Assembly: GCA_000708835.1 (NCBI GenBank)
Contig: DF237269.1
Coordinates: forward strand, 39,061 to 103,060
Origin: Klebsormidium nitens
Lineage: Eukaryota; Streptophyta; Klebsormidiophyceae; Klebsormidiales; Klebsormidiaceae
Direction: 5' to 3'
DNA length: 64,000 nucleotides
Position 1 is the first letter of the stretch, and every line of letters starts with the position of its first letter. The notes beneath the pieces were generated by a model. That model did no database searches. It worked only from the letters and a program-made list of their open reading frames with translations, and was not told the origin of the DNA. Of this stretch, positions 24,122 through 34,781 are shown piece after piece. Made by a program: the position numbers and the translations under genes.

Positions 24122-26132
24122 GGAATGGGTGCCGGCTTAAGGAGACCCTTGCAAGGAGTGAGATCTTATCTAGCGGCAAGTAGTAGGCCAAGTATTAGGC
24201 CCTATTAGGCACGTCGCTCCGGGCAGGGGATTTTTGGCCTGAGAAGCGTCTGTACAGGTATACATCGAGTCTCTGCAGCAGCGGGCGTTTCAAAAGCGTG
24301 CTACTTTGGATGGCTGTTGCTTTGGCGGGCTGCCAGCAGTTAGGTCAAGGCGTCTGGTTAAAAGACGTGATGGAAGGTACTCCAACCGGGCAGTGAAATG
24401 TGAGAATAATAGGGAACAAGGTGACGTGATGGCCATTTTTGTCGATGCTATGGGTAGGGTAGGTATTGAGCATGAATCAATTAGACTCTGCGTAAGCAGC
24501 AGTGTCGGGAGTGCTCTGATCGAGTTAGTGACTAGATCGTTTCTGTTTGAAGCAAGTCAAATCTTGACGCTGAGCTGCGGATGTCAGCTAAGGTGAGACA
24601 AAATTTGTACTTAAAGAAATGTATACATTCCTGGCTTGCAGTTCATGCTGACTTTCAGTCGACTAGCTCCGTTCAGAGGTTTTCAAGTCCTTATGCATGG
24701 CGTTTTGTGCATATGGTATCCAAGCAACTCTGCCCATGGTCGCCCCCATGTACGGCAAATGCTGTGGCACCTCGATTGATCTGAGCGCGGCACAACTCTT
24801 GGTCGGATTGCGTTTGCACATGCAGGCAATTATGGGCACGGCACTGAAAGATAGTTATTGGGCGCGGGGCCCATATGATGCATGTGAGCTGCCGCTGGCA
24901 CCTCGTTCACGTGCGGCCTGCAAAACACCGCAATTCGTAGGACCGTCCGGCGCGTGCAATTCGGCCTAGCCTAAGTACGTTAAGGTGCACCAGATAGGTA
25001 ATATGGTCATTCCACATGCGTAGCTCTAGGTGCCGCCATGCCAGACGTACAATCAGTCAATAATCTGGCAAACTCGAATAACTGAGCAACGGCAGCTCTT
25101 TTATGTGATTATTCTCACAAATCCGCTGTGTAATTCATGCACTGCATAAGCATGCGCGCAGTACAGAGTTCCGACAGGATTAACTGACTATACCGTCTAG
25201 CTTGGAGTTCCAATCATGGTGCATGTCAAAGCATCGTGCAAGAACGGCCTTGCTACTGTAAAAGAGCACCGGCGAGCTAGCCAGCATGTTCCAAAGACCA
25301 ACCGGCCATGTACGTCCTATGTGGATGACTGGATTCCGCTTTTGACTGGCCACCAAGGCCGTCGTTTGATGCACGCAGCCGCAAGCGCCACTCTGGCGCC
25401 CCCCGTGCCAGCGGCCGCGCTCTCAGCTTCACTGAGGAAGTTGTCCGAACCCGTCATCGCCGCGCTGTGCTGAACTTCGGGTCGCGCATGACTGGCGTCT
25501 CGCCAACCTGCCAGCAATAAAGTTTCGCGCGGCCCCAACTCAAGCGCGCGCCGAAACCGAACCTCAGCGTTGGGGCACTGGAGCACTGCTCCCTGGGCCT
25601 GGACTTCGTGAACGAACTGAAACAAAAAAGGGATCACCGATAGTGCAGAGGACGCACTTTTGAGCGGGGTAAACTCAAGGCCGTGCGAACCCCAAGCGGA
25701 GCTGGTCCGTTTACTAAACACGTAGGACCAATTGAGAATCCTTCGAAGCAGGCATGCATGGTTCTCCATGCAAGATTTGTTCTGTGCTTTCAATCCGACC
25801 TTTGACTGAGTCAAATACTCGGCTCGCCAGGGTTTGTTCAAGCGGTCGTTCTTCTTGTTCGTGATTCCCTTTGATTTGACGGTTTCCAGAACGCAAACGC
25901 AGCGGCAGGGCAACTTCGAGTCAAGCCTGGCGCTCGAATAGAAGCAATTGAGGTATTTGTTTCTTTTCATAGTTCTACGGAATAAGCCCCACTTGACAAG
26001 GTTATCACTTCAGTACTGCAAGTCTGCTACAGGCGGAGGAGCGGCCTGGAGAAGGACGTGCAAGGTTGAACTCTTGTTGCGCACGAAAATTCTCCGCTGC
26101 TGTGAACTCAGCTGAAACCAATCATAGTCAGG
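24122..26132. other. Intergenic, 2.0 kb
   Basis: No coding exon is convincing. The minus-strand open frame at 25317-25970 has no motif and no splice partners. No repeats of note were seen. Confidence 0.55.
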
Positions 26133-27655
26133 ATGGCGTACCTTGAACAAAGAGAAAAGAAGGAGCTGGATGCAATTGAACGGCAGGTGTCTGCTGCTCT
26201 TCAACAAGTTGAGAAAGCTGAAGTCTTGCTGCAGAGAGAGGAGGCCAAAGCAGGTGACGCGCCTTTCCCTGATATTCATGGTTGAGCCACCACGCACTGT
26301 ACCTCCTTTCAAGTATAAAGATGCTCGTAGTACTGTGTATAGGAATAGCTAGGCTGGCATGTTTGAATGTGGAGTTATACTAGAGTTCCCGCTTAGGCGG
26401 AGCAGACCAGTGGAAGTTCCAAACCATTGTAGATCAGAAACTTTACTTAGGAATCAACTCAGGATTGCGTTGGTTGCGAGGGCGCTATGGGCCTCGTACA
26501 TTTGTTCAGGCCAAATCTACCTGACGCCGCTCCGGTCATTCGGTCGAACAATCACTTGCAGGAAGCACAGAACCAAGCATGAGCATACAACATTTTTTTT
26601 CAGCAGAGACCATGATTCTTCTGAAGATATCCGAAGGGCCGCAAGGCTGATCACAATGAGTGCATGCTGGAATGGTACTTTTCCTTTTCTCTGAATGGCC
26701 CTTCGTATCTGGTCTTGACTCCCTTCTGCCATTCTCTTGCAATTCACTGGAGGATCAGTGCCAAAATTATGCCCAGTTGCTCCTGCACATCTCACAATTG
26801 CGACCACGCTAAGAGTAAATAATTGAGTGACCTTTTCGATCAAGCCTCGCCTTGTCTGCTGACAAGTACTGCTATGTGGCTGTTTTGCAGGAAAAATTAA
26901 CGGTGAGATCGATTACGACAACGGGTCCGAGTCACTCAAGGCAGCGGTGCGAGCATACAATGCTGCTGCTTCCAAGTACACGAAGTCAATTGATTGGAAA
27001 GTTGCTTGGTTGAAAGCTCGGATTCTAGGTAAAGCTTTGGTTGTCGTCAGTACTGCCTCTCTTCAATGTTCGTTTGGTCAAGGGAGGACTCCACTGTTGG
27101 TCGTGGTTGTGGTCTGTTAGTCACGAGGACAATCGCATCAATGAGTAGACTTCGAGGAGAGGAGACTACAGCACAGCCTTGTAGTTCGGCACAAGACGTT
27201 GACTTCGTTCTTTGTTTATGCGTTCCCGTACAGGCTTCGTATTAGGACGGCTCCTGCTGGAGCATACTACGCTGTTACCTTGGAGATTCTCTTTGAGCTG
27301 AGGAGAACCTTTGCAAGTTCGCGCACGCATCAAGAGACAGGCTGTGCAGCCAGACTGCCTTCAAGATATCCGTAGGTCCTAACATGAGCGCTCTGTCAAT
27401 GCAGCGTTTCCGCTATTCCAGTGGTTTTGTGGAAAGCCGAGCCATGCGGACCCCGCAGGTAGACTTTCCTTCCGGTCATTTCACTCATCTCCTTAGTGGA
27501 TCCACTGATGCTCGTTCCGTCTCTAGCATGCTGCAGCCGCCAATTGTTTGTTGCTTGCTTTTCCAACGCCAGAAAAGGGCCCCGTACTCAACGCATAAGG
27601 GACTGATCGTGTTCTGTCGACCTCTGCAGGCAGTCAGGATTTGAAGATCTGCTGA
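26133..27655 (+). CDS. Small coiled-coil protein, family not recognised
   Basis: Exons 26133-26253 and 26891-27028 join in phase 1 (a split Gly codon). A short last exon at 27630-27655 would add seven codons and a TGA, for 94 residues. The N-terminal 40 residues (MAYLEQREKKELDAIERQ, QQVEKAEVLLQREEAKA) form a charged heptad-like coiled coil. The second exon encodes a helical stretch, SLKAAVRAYNAAASKY followed by SIDWKVAWLKARILG, which looks like a conserved globular helix pair. The first two exons are well supported by frame and splice sites. The last exon is weak, and the protein might continue differently after ARILG. Function is unknown; a structural or cilia/flagella-associated small protein is one possibility without direct evidence. 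Confidence 0.5.
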
Positions 27656-28549
27656 GCCGTTCGTCAGCCAGCCGAGCCGCGTCACCTTCTGATAGTCCAA
27701 AGTTACGAGCACTCAGCTCTTATACGAGCACTCAGATTATGGACAATCCATGAAGCAGACTGTTCCCGTACAAGCACTTAACTGAATTAGAATGCAGGGA
27801 GGGCGACTCCGACAGCGCCTCCTCTGGCACATATCTCAGGTGGTTTGATTTTGGACATACCTAGCTCCTCACTCGAGTCGTGTTGTTGTGCATATTATTT
27901 AGGATTGAAGTGGCGGCAGAGGACTCGCCTATTCAGGCCGGAGCCTGAAGCTACGACAGGTTTGATCGACATGGGAGGCGGATTTCTGTCTTCGCCAGGT
28001 CGCCTGACTCACGACTTGATTGAACTAACTTCAAGCCTCTGCGGTGAAAGCTGCCTAATACGTCAATCAGTCTATTTACGAATCATATGCTCGAAGAATC
28101 CTAAGGTTTATATTCAATCATGCGCCGCGCCAGGCAATGGTACACTCGACGTGTGCACTGATGGCTGTAGTACAGTCACGTTTTGACCGCAAACTGCTGT
28201 CAATAAGCGCTCAAGCGATAGAATGAACCATGCATGCAAAGCTCAACATCAGACCTAGAACAAGCATTTCTTATACAAGCCTACATAAGATAATGGCATC
28301 ATTCCATGGGCAACAAGTACGAAATCCCGGCGGCCAGCATGCATGGTGTCGATCCAAGTGCATTCTCCCGCACGCTGTACTAGACGGTAAGCGATCGCTG
28401 TTGGTGATGGGCCCTCAAGCAGCTTGTCGAGGGCAACGCGCGACACATTAGTTGACACGTGGCGTCTATTTAAAGAGTCGTGCTGGGCTGTTCTTTCGGC
28501 TTGTTACGCCAGTGGAAGGGTCGAAAGGCCGCACTCTCAAGGTGCATTT
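27656..28549. other. Intergenic, 0.9 kb
   Basis: No exon was recognised. It contains a G-box/TATA-like cluster at 28452-28474, listed separately. Confidence 0.5.
28452..28474 (+). promoter_or_regulatory. G-box next to a TATA-like element, no obvious gene
   Basis: CACGTGGC at 28456-28463 is the plant G-box/ABRE core, overlapped on its left by TTGAC (W-box core), and TATTTAAA follows at 28467-28474. The grouping resembles a plant promoter reading rightwards, but no plus-strand gene follows, and the LRR gene on the other strand ends at 28550. Chance is possible. Confidence 0.25.
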
Positions 28550-31500
28550 TCAGAAATGCTGCCACTGATGCGCATCCGCCCCCTCGTCAAAACCCTGCGA
28601 TGGTCCTAGAACACTGAAGTCGAGCTGCCGCCCATACTTCTCCTTTCGCCGCTCGTCAAAAACGGCCCAACTCTCCGTCTGCACCAAATAAGGAAGCAGA
28701 ATTTCCGTTGGAGTAGTCAAGTAGCAAAGCTTGCTGAGTCCTGTGCACTTGACGAGCTGGCTGAGATTCGATCGATCTGCACTGGAAAAGTGTGCAATTG
28801 ATGTATCAGCTCGCAGCACACATGGCAGGCTTCTTTGAACTTGAATTAGAACGTCCCCGAGGCAAAACGGATGGATCCAGATGACAGACGTTCTGAAATG
28901 TTTGAGCGCAGCCCTGGCTCGAGAGACATGCACAGGGCCAATAACTCATTCCGCCAGCAACTTTCAACCTGCCTCACTTCCACTACGAGGAACACGCAGC
29001 ACGCGGATTTCTGTATGTTCATATGTTCGTGCACAATTTCGTTTAACATAGCCACTCTTCGTCTCTTACCATACTCGAGACATAGCCCAGCGCACCTCCA
29101 CACTTCTATCTCGAAAAGTTTTTCATGTGTACAAAGTGAATGAAGTTCCGCGGTCACGACTGTTCCTGTGTTCCGGAACGAAGGCAAACAACCCTCACCT
29201 CTCGTAGATTCTCCACGGTGATTGGGTTCCCGTGCAAAGCGAGCGTGCACAGAGAAGCGCAGTCTCGCAAAATTCCCGGTGGTACTGCGCTTATATTGTT
29301 GTTGCTTAGCCGCAGCGTCTGCAACGGAAGGAGACAATCAGCGATATGCAAAGGCGAGGCAATGATAAGCGAGGCCATGAAAAGTCGTGCAGGCATGAAG
29401 ACACTAAAAGGTAACTTCGTGTCAGCACCTACGACAAAATGATCCAAAAGTTTAACGAGTGCAAGGCTCAGATGGGGACAGGAGGCTCTGACCTTTAGCT
29501 TCAGGAGGGCGTTGAAACTGGACGGTATCCTGTCGACGAAGTTCCCCTCGAAATCCGCCTGCGAAATAGAGCACGCTCCTTGAGCTCGGGAAACGCCGAG
29601 CTTTGAGTCGTTACGTTTGCGCACGTCTTGTTTATTGCATTATCTTGTTCGTTTCCAAGGTGCCAATCTGGACTGGTTGTAGCCAAGGACCAGCTGATAA
29701 AGTCCTAGAATCTGAAACAGAAGAAGAGAACGTTCTGGTTACAAATATAAACCCCGACATCACAAAAGGGAAGAGCTTTAACGAACGTAGCAGCGGTTTT
29801 GGGGTGGACGATGCGTCAAGGAAACATTCGAATGCTTTTTCTTTGCGAAGCCTCAACCGACGTTTTCACCACTTGAAGAATATAACGGGAAAGCGTACTT
29901 CAAACCGGCTAGCTTCTCATTGAACCCTAGATACTGACGGTACGGCAGATCCACTGAACCTGTCCGTACTCCATGAGTCGTTTTTCTCTTGGAATCGACC
30001 GGTGGAGACGACTTATTGTGTTTCCAGCTAAAACGTGGCCAGTCAGAAAGGCGGAGCATCTCACTCGTCCAAGCGGCTTAAATCCTGGAGCGCCTGATGA
30101 AGCCGCGTTACTCATTTTTCAGCCTGAGAAGCTCCCGGTGCAATGTTAAGCTCTTACCTCAACTAGGGAAGAGCAGCTTCCGAGCGTGGTCGGGAGCTCC
30201 TTGAGCCTGCAGTTGAACGCCAATGAACGGTTGAATTTCTCAATGTTTTAAAGAAAGATCGTAAACGACGGATAAACGCTTGTACAGGCTTTCGTCGGCC
30301 TTGAAGCATTATCTGGTGTATTATCACCGCTCAATATTCTCATATAAGACCCAAAAAAATCACCGTCGCACAGTAAGGATACGGGAGGACTCAGCATCTA
30401 CCACCTTCCTGGAAGGGCTCGACAAACTCCTCAGATCAGAGGACGTCTTTGGAAGGCCACTCATCACGAACTCAGACAGTCTACGCATCAAACACGACCA
30501 TGTCAAGCGCACGGGTCCCTGCTTACTTGTTACTCGCCGCCTCCAGCCTTTCCAGCCCGGTTAAGCGGCCAATCTCTTCCGGAAGACTCTCAAGTTGGTT
30601 GTGGGAGACGTTGAGATGGCGGAGCGATTGCAGGTGGCCTATCAATGGAGAGGCGGAGAGCAGTCTGCATGTGCACTGAGCGCTGTTACATCGCAACAGA
30701 ACCACGCCTGATAGTGGCCAAGCTTATCGATGCTTCTGTTCTTCTTCAAGCTTGTTCTAAGTCGTTCCTTTTTGAATACACAGCGTAGATGCATACCACA
30801 GAGGAGTGCCCCAAAGCTGTATCCTGATAAATGCTTCAGAGCAACGCAGTATGCCCTAGAATACTGGCGGAATATAACGTACTTATGTCTACGGCTTTTT
30901 GTGCTGAAATAACGTTGTTGAGATCTCGACCGTTATGTCATGCAAAGTGCGCATAGTTGAGAACTCCAAGAATCATCAGAGAACATGGACGCCTCAGATT
31001 TAAGGTGCTATGTACCTTCGGATTTTGTTAACTTCGTTACCCAGTGATACTTTGCCCAATTGAAGACTCACCTGTTGTCGTCCAATGCTAGAACAGTGAG
31101 CTGTCGTAGGCCGCAAAGTGCTTCCCAGGGGACTCCCTCCGAAGTGAGCTGGTTATAGCTTAACCGGAGACGCTGCAAAACACAATTCTTCTTCAAAGCT
31201 ATCCAAAAGGAACAGTGATTTCGTTTTTCTGGTCGTTGATTGATGCCGATGACAGGGGACCACAGTTCTTCGTAGGCGATTCTTGGAGGTTATGTTGCGG
31301 TCTCCATTTCACCAATAATTGCAGCTGTTTCAGAAAATATTGTGAAGGAAATAGGTAGAAAATGGAGGAGACTCCGATCTAGAAGGTCAATTCGAGACAT
31401 TGATCATGCGAATGACAAGACTCGCCTCAGATAAGTTCCGGCTCAGAAGATCATCATATTGGCAGTCAGGAACATGACCAGTCCTCTTCAAGCAGCTCTG

Positions 31501-31822
31501 CAACTGAGCATAAGAATCCTTCCTGAGCCAATGAGTATTTGAAAAACATTTCGCTCACCTGGAGTTTTGCGAGGTGGCCCAGCAAAGGCGGAAGCTTCTG
31601 CAGAACGTTCCCTCCTAGATCCAAGACTCGCACTGCTTCGCCGACTTTCCATGCGGTGCTCGGTACCGCTTCTAGACCAGCGTTGTGAAAGGATACAACG
31701 CCTGTCTGTTCCCAGGCCTTTTTGCGTGCCTCTTCTTGGCTCAAACTTAGTGGTGGCTGAGGCCTCGGTCTCTTTGGCGGTGCGGCTCTTGGTGCTGCCG
31801 CCTTTGTGGAAGGATTGGTCGC
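28550..31822 (-). CDS. Leucine-rich repeat protein, LRRC57-like (first exon not resolved)
   Basis: Seven minus-strand exons join in frame: 31822-31559, 31172-31072, 30664-30527, 30206-30158, 29558-29493, 29318-29199 and 28678-28550 (TGA), 289 codons. The N-terminal part (EEARKKAWEQTGVVSFHNAG) and the tail (NPITVENLRE-TESWAVFDERRKEKYGRQLDF) match the head and tail of intracellular LRRC57-type proteins of plants and animals. Between them are repeats of 23 residues: VRVLDLGGNVLQKLPPLL, LRHLNVSHNQLESLPEEI, LERLEAASNKLKELPTTL, LVEADFEGNFVDRIPSSF, LKTLRLSNNNISAVPPGI, LCTLALHGNP. Joining 30158 to 29558 keeps the 23-residue register, so nothing is missing there despite a 599-nt intron. The start codon must be in an upstream exon; an ATG near 32207 is possible but does not join in phase. 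A cytosolic protein-interaction scaffold is expected. Confidence 0.82.
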
Positions 31823-32790
31823 CTGTAACACAGAAGAAGAGAGATTGTATGCCAGCTCATCCTCTTGAATTAACAGAGAACCTGCGTATGCAACCACTCC
31901 AAGAGTTGCTTGCTGAGAGGGTTCAGAAGGGATAGCTAACCTACCTAATCAGCTATTGCGAATGGGATGTGAGCTTCTGGTCAGGGCAACTCTAAGGCAA
32001 ACGCTTCTAGACCCCGTAAAGCCAGGTCCTGGCTTAACACATAGCTTCTTTGTGTCTGCAGTACACATGCTGAGAGTTTTGCTTCTTGAGTCCCTAACGA
32101 GGACAATTGACCTGGCACTGTTAAGAAGACCTGCCTCGGCTCGCATGAGAAGCTCTTGCTGCCAATTTCAAGCTTCTTACCCCCTGGTGCACCCCCGCTG
32201 ACGCCATCAGCATGATCTTGGAGCTTGTTTCAATTCCTGCATCCTTCAACGATGAAGAAGCTGCCAGTATTTTGCCTGCCACATCAATAAAAGTCAAGGA
32301 TTCTGGTCAGTTATCTATTGGTGATACTTACATTGAAAAGCTCCCCCCACGGCAGATTGACGCCTAAGATGTGCCATCTAGGCCCGTGCCAAAGAGTTGC
32401 TTTGACATGTCTATTGAAGTTGTCTATTCGTTGTCCTCAAGGCACCACCTTATACTTCAGGCATACTTGACGCCCACCAGGCCTGTGCCATTTATGCGTC
32501 ACTTAGTCGCCCAAGACATAGATGGTGCTCTCTACACGTCAAACAAGTGCATTGATTGGTGCCATTTGCTGGCAACCTTTCTGGATCTGTTGGGGGGTGA
32601 ATTTCCTGATATACCACCACCTAAGAAACTTTCTTGAAACACTAGAAGGTTTGTCATGAGACAGTACTTTTGAAAGAGCCACTGCCACCAGCTGCCAATG
32701 CAGGCATGACGTACACATGTTGCCTGAGCTGAATAACACAATACCATCGCTACTCTCAAAGTAGAGTCCAAAGTCCACGGTGAATAGAAA
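31823..32790. other. Upstream region of the LRR gene / 3' flank of the ubiquitin-like exon
   Basis: The missing first exon of the LRR gene probably lies here. Short frames occur on both strands but none is convincing. Confidence 0.4.
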
Positions 32791-32964
32791 TCAGCTTTTC
32801 TTTGAAGCAGACCCGAGCTTGCCTTTGTGGATGAGCTTCTGACCCCGTGGGTGGACGTTGGTGACCTTCTGGATCGCCTCCATCAGGTTCTGAACTTTCC
32901 AACCAGCTTCAGCTTCGATAGACAACGTTTCCTTGCCATACTTTATGGTCACCGTGAGCATCAT
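32791..32964 (-). CDS. Exon encoding a ubiquitin-like domain fragment
   Basis: A minus-strand exon begins after CCACCGCAG with ATGATGCTC and runs 57 codons to TGA. The sequence LTVTIKYGKETLSIEAEAGW, then NLMEAIQKVTNVHPRGQKLIHKGK, has the beta-strand, helix and QKLI-KGK signature of ubiquitin-like folds found in BAG-, WLM- and phosphatase-linked UBL proteins. Only about 50 residues of a normal 70-75 are present before the stop, so either the exon continues by a splice that I cannot see or this is a truncated copy. If ATG at 32964 is the start, the upstream exon is non-coding. No BAG or other partner domain was found nearby in the right order. Confidence 0.45.
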   Translation of the reverse strand: MMLTVTIKYGKETLSIEAEAGWKVQNLMEAIQKVTNVHPRGQKLIHKGKLGSASKKS

Positions 32965-33393
32965 CTGCGGTGGGGACTCCATCATCAGCACCACAGGCAA
33001 AAAAAGAACACGCTTTGCAGTCAGGAAATTATCAACATCCTTCTCAGCAGCTCACGCGAAAGCTGAGAGGCTGGAGGCGCAATCTCATGCATTACAGGCA
33101 GGTCAGCACTTCCGAGGAAGCTGCCAAGCTCGATGATGGCACAATGGCGCAACGGCACAATCGCGGAGTGGCGTAATGCCAATGCCAATGCCAATGGCAA
33201 TGGCGCTCAGCTCCCTCTCCAACACCAAACCGGTCCAAACGAGCTAGAGAGGCGAGGGAGACGTGCGGCCGCCAGCAGTAGCGCGGCCGCTGCCCAAGAG
33301 TGGTAATGGATTACGAACCCTGGATAGGTTCAGAAAAGCGCAGAGCGGCTGCTTTCTATATTGCAATGGCCGCTGACAGCAGCAAGCTTTCGA
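32965..33393. other. Non-coding gap with a short AATGCC repeat
   Basis: This includes a small imperfect hexanucleotide repeat (AATGCC, about five units, 33175-33206). Promoter or leader of the ubiquitin-like exon is likely. No exon was recognised. Confidence 0.5.
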
Positions 33394-33639
33394 TTAGAAC
33401 AAGTACAGTGGAGCGGTGAGTATATTCTCGGAATCTTCTAGAAGGGTGAGCAGGGGGGCCAATCGCGTCGCATCGTCTTCATGATGTTCTTGAGTTGATT
33501 CATCGTCTTCCGACTCTTCACCGTTGTGAACAGAGATCTCGGTTTGGCGGAGAAGATCGAAAAGGGTTTTCTTGATGATGCTGAGCCGCTCCTGTGCTGC
33601 AGCACTCTGTTTCTTGCCAATGGCTGCCGTAGAGGGGTT
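33394..33639 (-). CDS. Probable last exon of an unrecognised acidic protein
   Basis: On the minus strand, after an acceptor around 33640-33643 (CTAG or TAGCAG), 81 codons run to TAA at 33394. The product has an amphipathic helix (QERLSIIKKTLFDLLRQTEI), a strongly acidic stretch (GEESEDDESTQEHHEDD) and a Leu-rich end (RLAPLLTLLEDSENIL). Third positions are GC-biased, as expected for coding sequence here. A second frame over the same bases is also open (33620-33438) but encodes an unlikely basic low-complexity sequence. A possible upstream exon at about 33990-34100 encodes TLDSDLERVRKNDTKQCEEQ and ends at a donor (AAAAGGTATC). The gene structure is not settled and I cannot name the family. Confidence 0.35.
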   Translation of the reverse strand, partial: NPSTAAIGKKQSAAAQERLSIIKKTLFDLLRQTEISVHNGEESEDDESTQEHHEDDATRLAPLLTLLEDSENILTAPLYLF

Positions 33640-34781
33640 CTGCTAGCAGCAGCTGCGAGCTGTCTGGCCTGTGTGGTGCCAACAGCTCAGGAGCAGAAAT
33701 TTCCTCCCCTGCTGTTGCGATGGAGGCGCTTGGGGTTCGCGCGAGCTTCAGCAGGTACTTTTGACGAAGTGTTCAAAAGCTTTTTGTCTTTGTGGTTGCA
33801 AGTGTGTACTCGCCACACTCTTCATCATTTTGGCACCGGCCACAATGCCCTGCTGTAGACGTCAGCATGGTGCTCTCCTTGCATTCCTTTACCACTGTCG
33901 TGCAGTTGTAGACCTCACAATGTGGAAGCCCTCAGGTTGGTGTCAAATGTAGCATTTGTCAACTGTGGCTTTCAGCCTTGTTGATACCTTTTAGTTGTTA
34001 CAAATGTGCCGTCCTGGTTACTCAACTGCTCTTCACATTGCTTAGTGTCATTCTTCCGTACTCTCTCCAGATCTGAGTCCAAAGTTGGCTTTTTGACAGG
34101 TGCGACGGAGCAGGCTTCACAGTGACCACTTGCACTAGACCAAATGCCAGGTTCCAAACGGTAAGCTGTTGGTCTGCTATTCCAGTTTCATGCCAGCTTC
34201 GTTAACCTCGTGTGCTGTGGTTGTCTTTGTCGATCAAATGCTCTTGACAATGGTATAGCCCGTATCCCACCACTCTGGCTAGAAACGGCGCTTGACATCG
34301 GGGTTTCTTTGATGAATGTGCTACGGGAATTGCGCAACTCAATGGTCAGAATTTCGTGCGCAGGCGTCTTACCCTCTTCCGGGAAGGTTAGGCCTGGGAG
34401 AGGCGCTCCCAGTTGCAAGCAGGAAGGCATTCTTGGGCAGGTCGGGACTGTCTCAGGGGAGGTTTCCTTCCTGGAAGAATTCGCGTGGGTAAGAGTTCTC
34501 CCATATCTCAAGTGGTGGAATTCTGTACAGTCTCCCTCAGTGGGTCCACAAATTCCATACACCAGCATAAAGCAGGTTCTAGATCCCTAACGATCTACGG
34601 TCCGCAATGAATGAGGGTTTGCTCAGGAAGAATTTCTCGAAGGCCTAATTTCATATGAGTTCAAAGTCACCCAAGTTCGAAGAAATAATATCTCTCGAAG
34701 TAAGAGAATTCGAAGAAAGAGAATTTTAGCACGATCACGCGCAATACAAATTATGGTCAAGCAAAGCCCCGCTTTGGCTTG
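33640..34781. other. Unresolved 1.1 kb upstream of the ACT-PEPC gene
   Basis: This may hold upstream exons of the minus-strand gene ending at 33394 and the promoter of the plus-strand ACT-PEPC gene. The right part has four copies of TCGAAG (34637, 34677, 34695, 34710) within 80 bp of AT-rich sequence, the nearest about 70 bp before the proposed start codon. Confidence 0.4.

Noticed and set aside
25317-25970. 217-codon minus-strand frame
   Set aside because: No homologous motif, mixed codon use and no start or splice context.
30060-30150. A missing or frame-shifted exon in the LRR gene
   Set aside because: A stretch reading RLHQALQDLSRLDE looked LRR-like but is interrupted by stops. Joining 30158 directly to 29558 keeps phase and the exact 23-residue repeat, so no exon is needed.
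32791-33640. A BAG-family chaperone regulator combining the ubiquitin-like exon and the neighbouring helical exon
   Set aside because: In BAG proteins the ubiquitin-like domain precedes the BAG domain; here the order along the minus strand is reversed, and the helical exon ends in a stop first.
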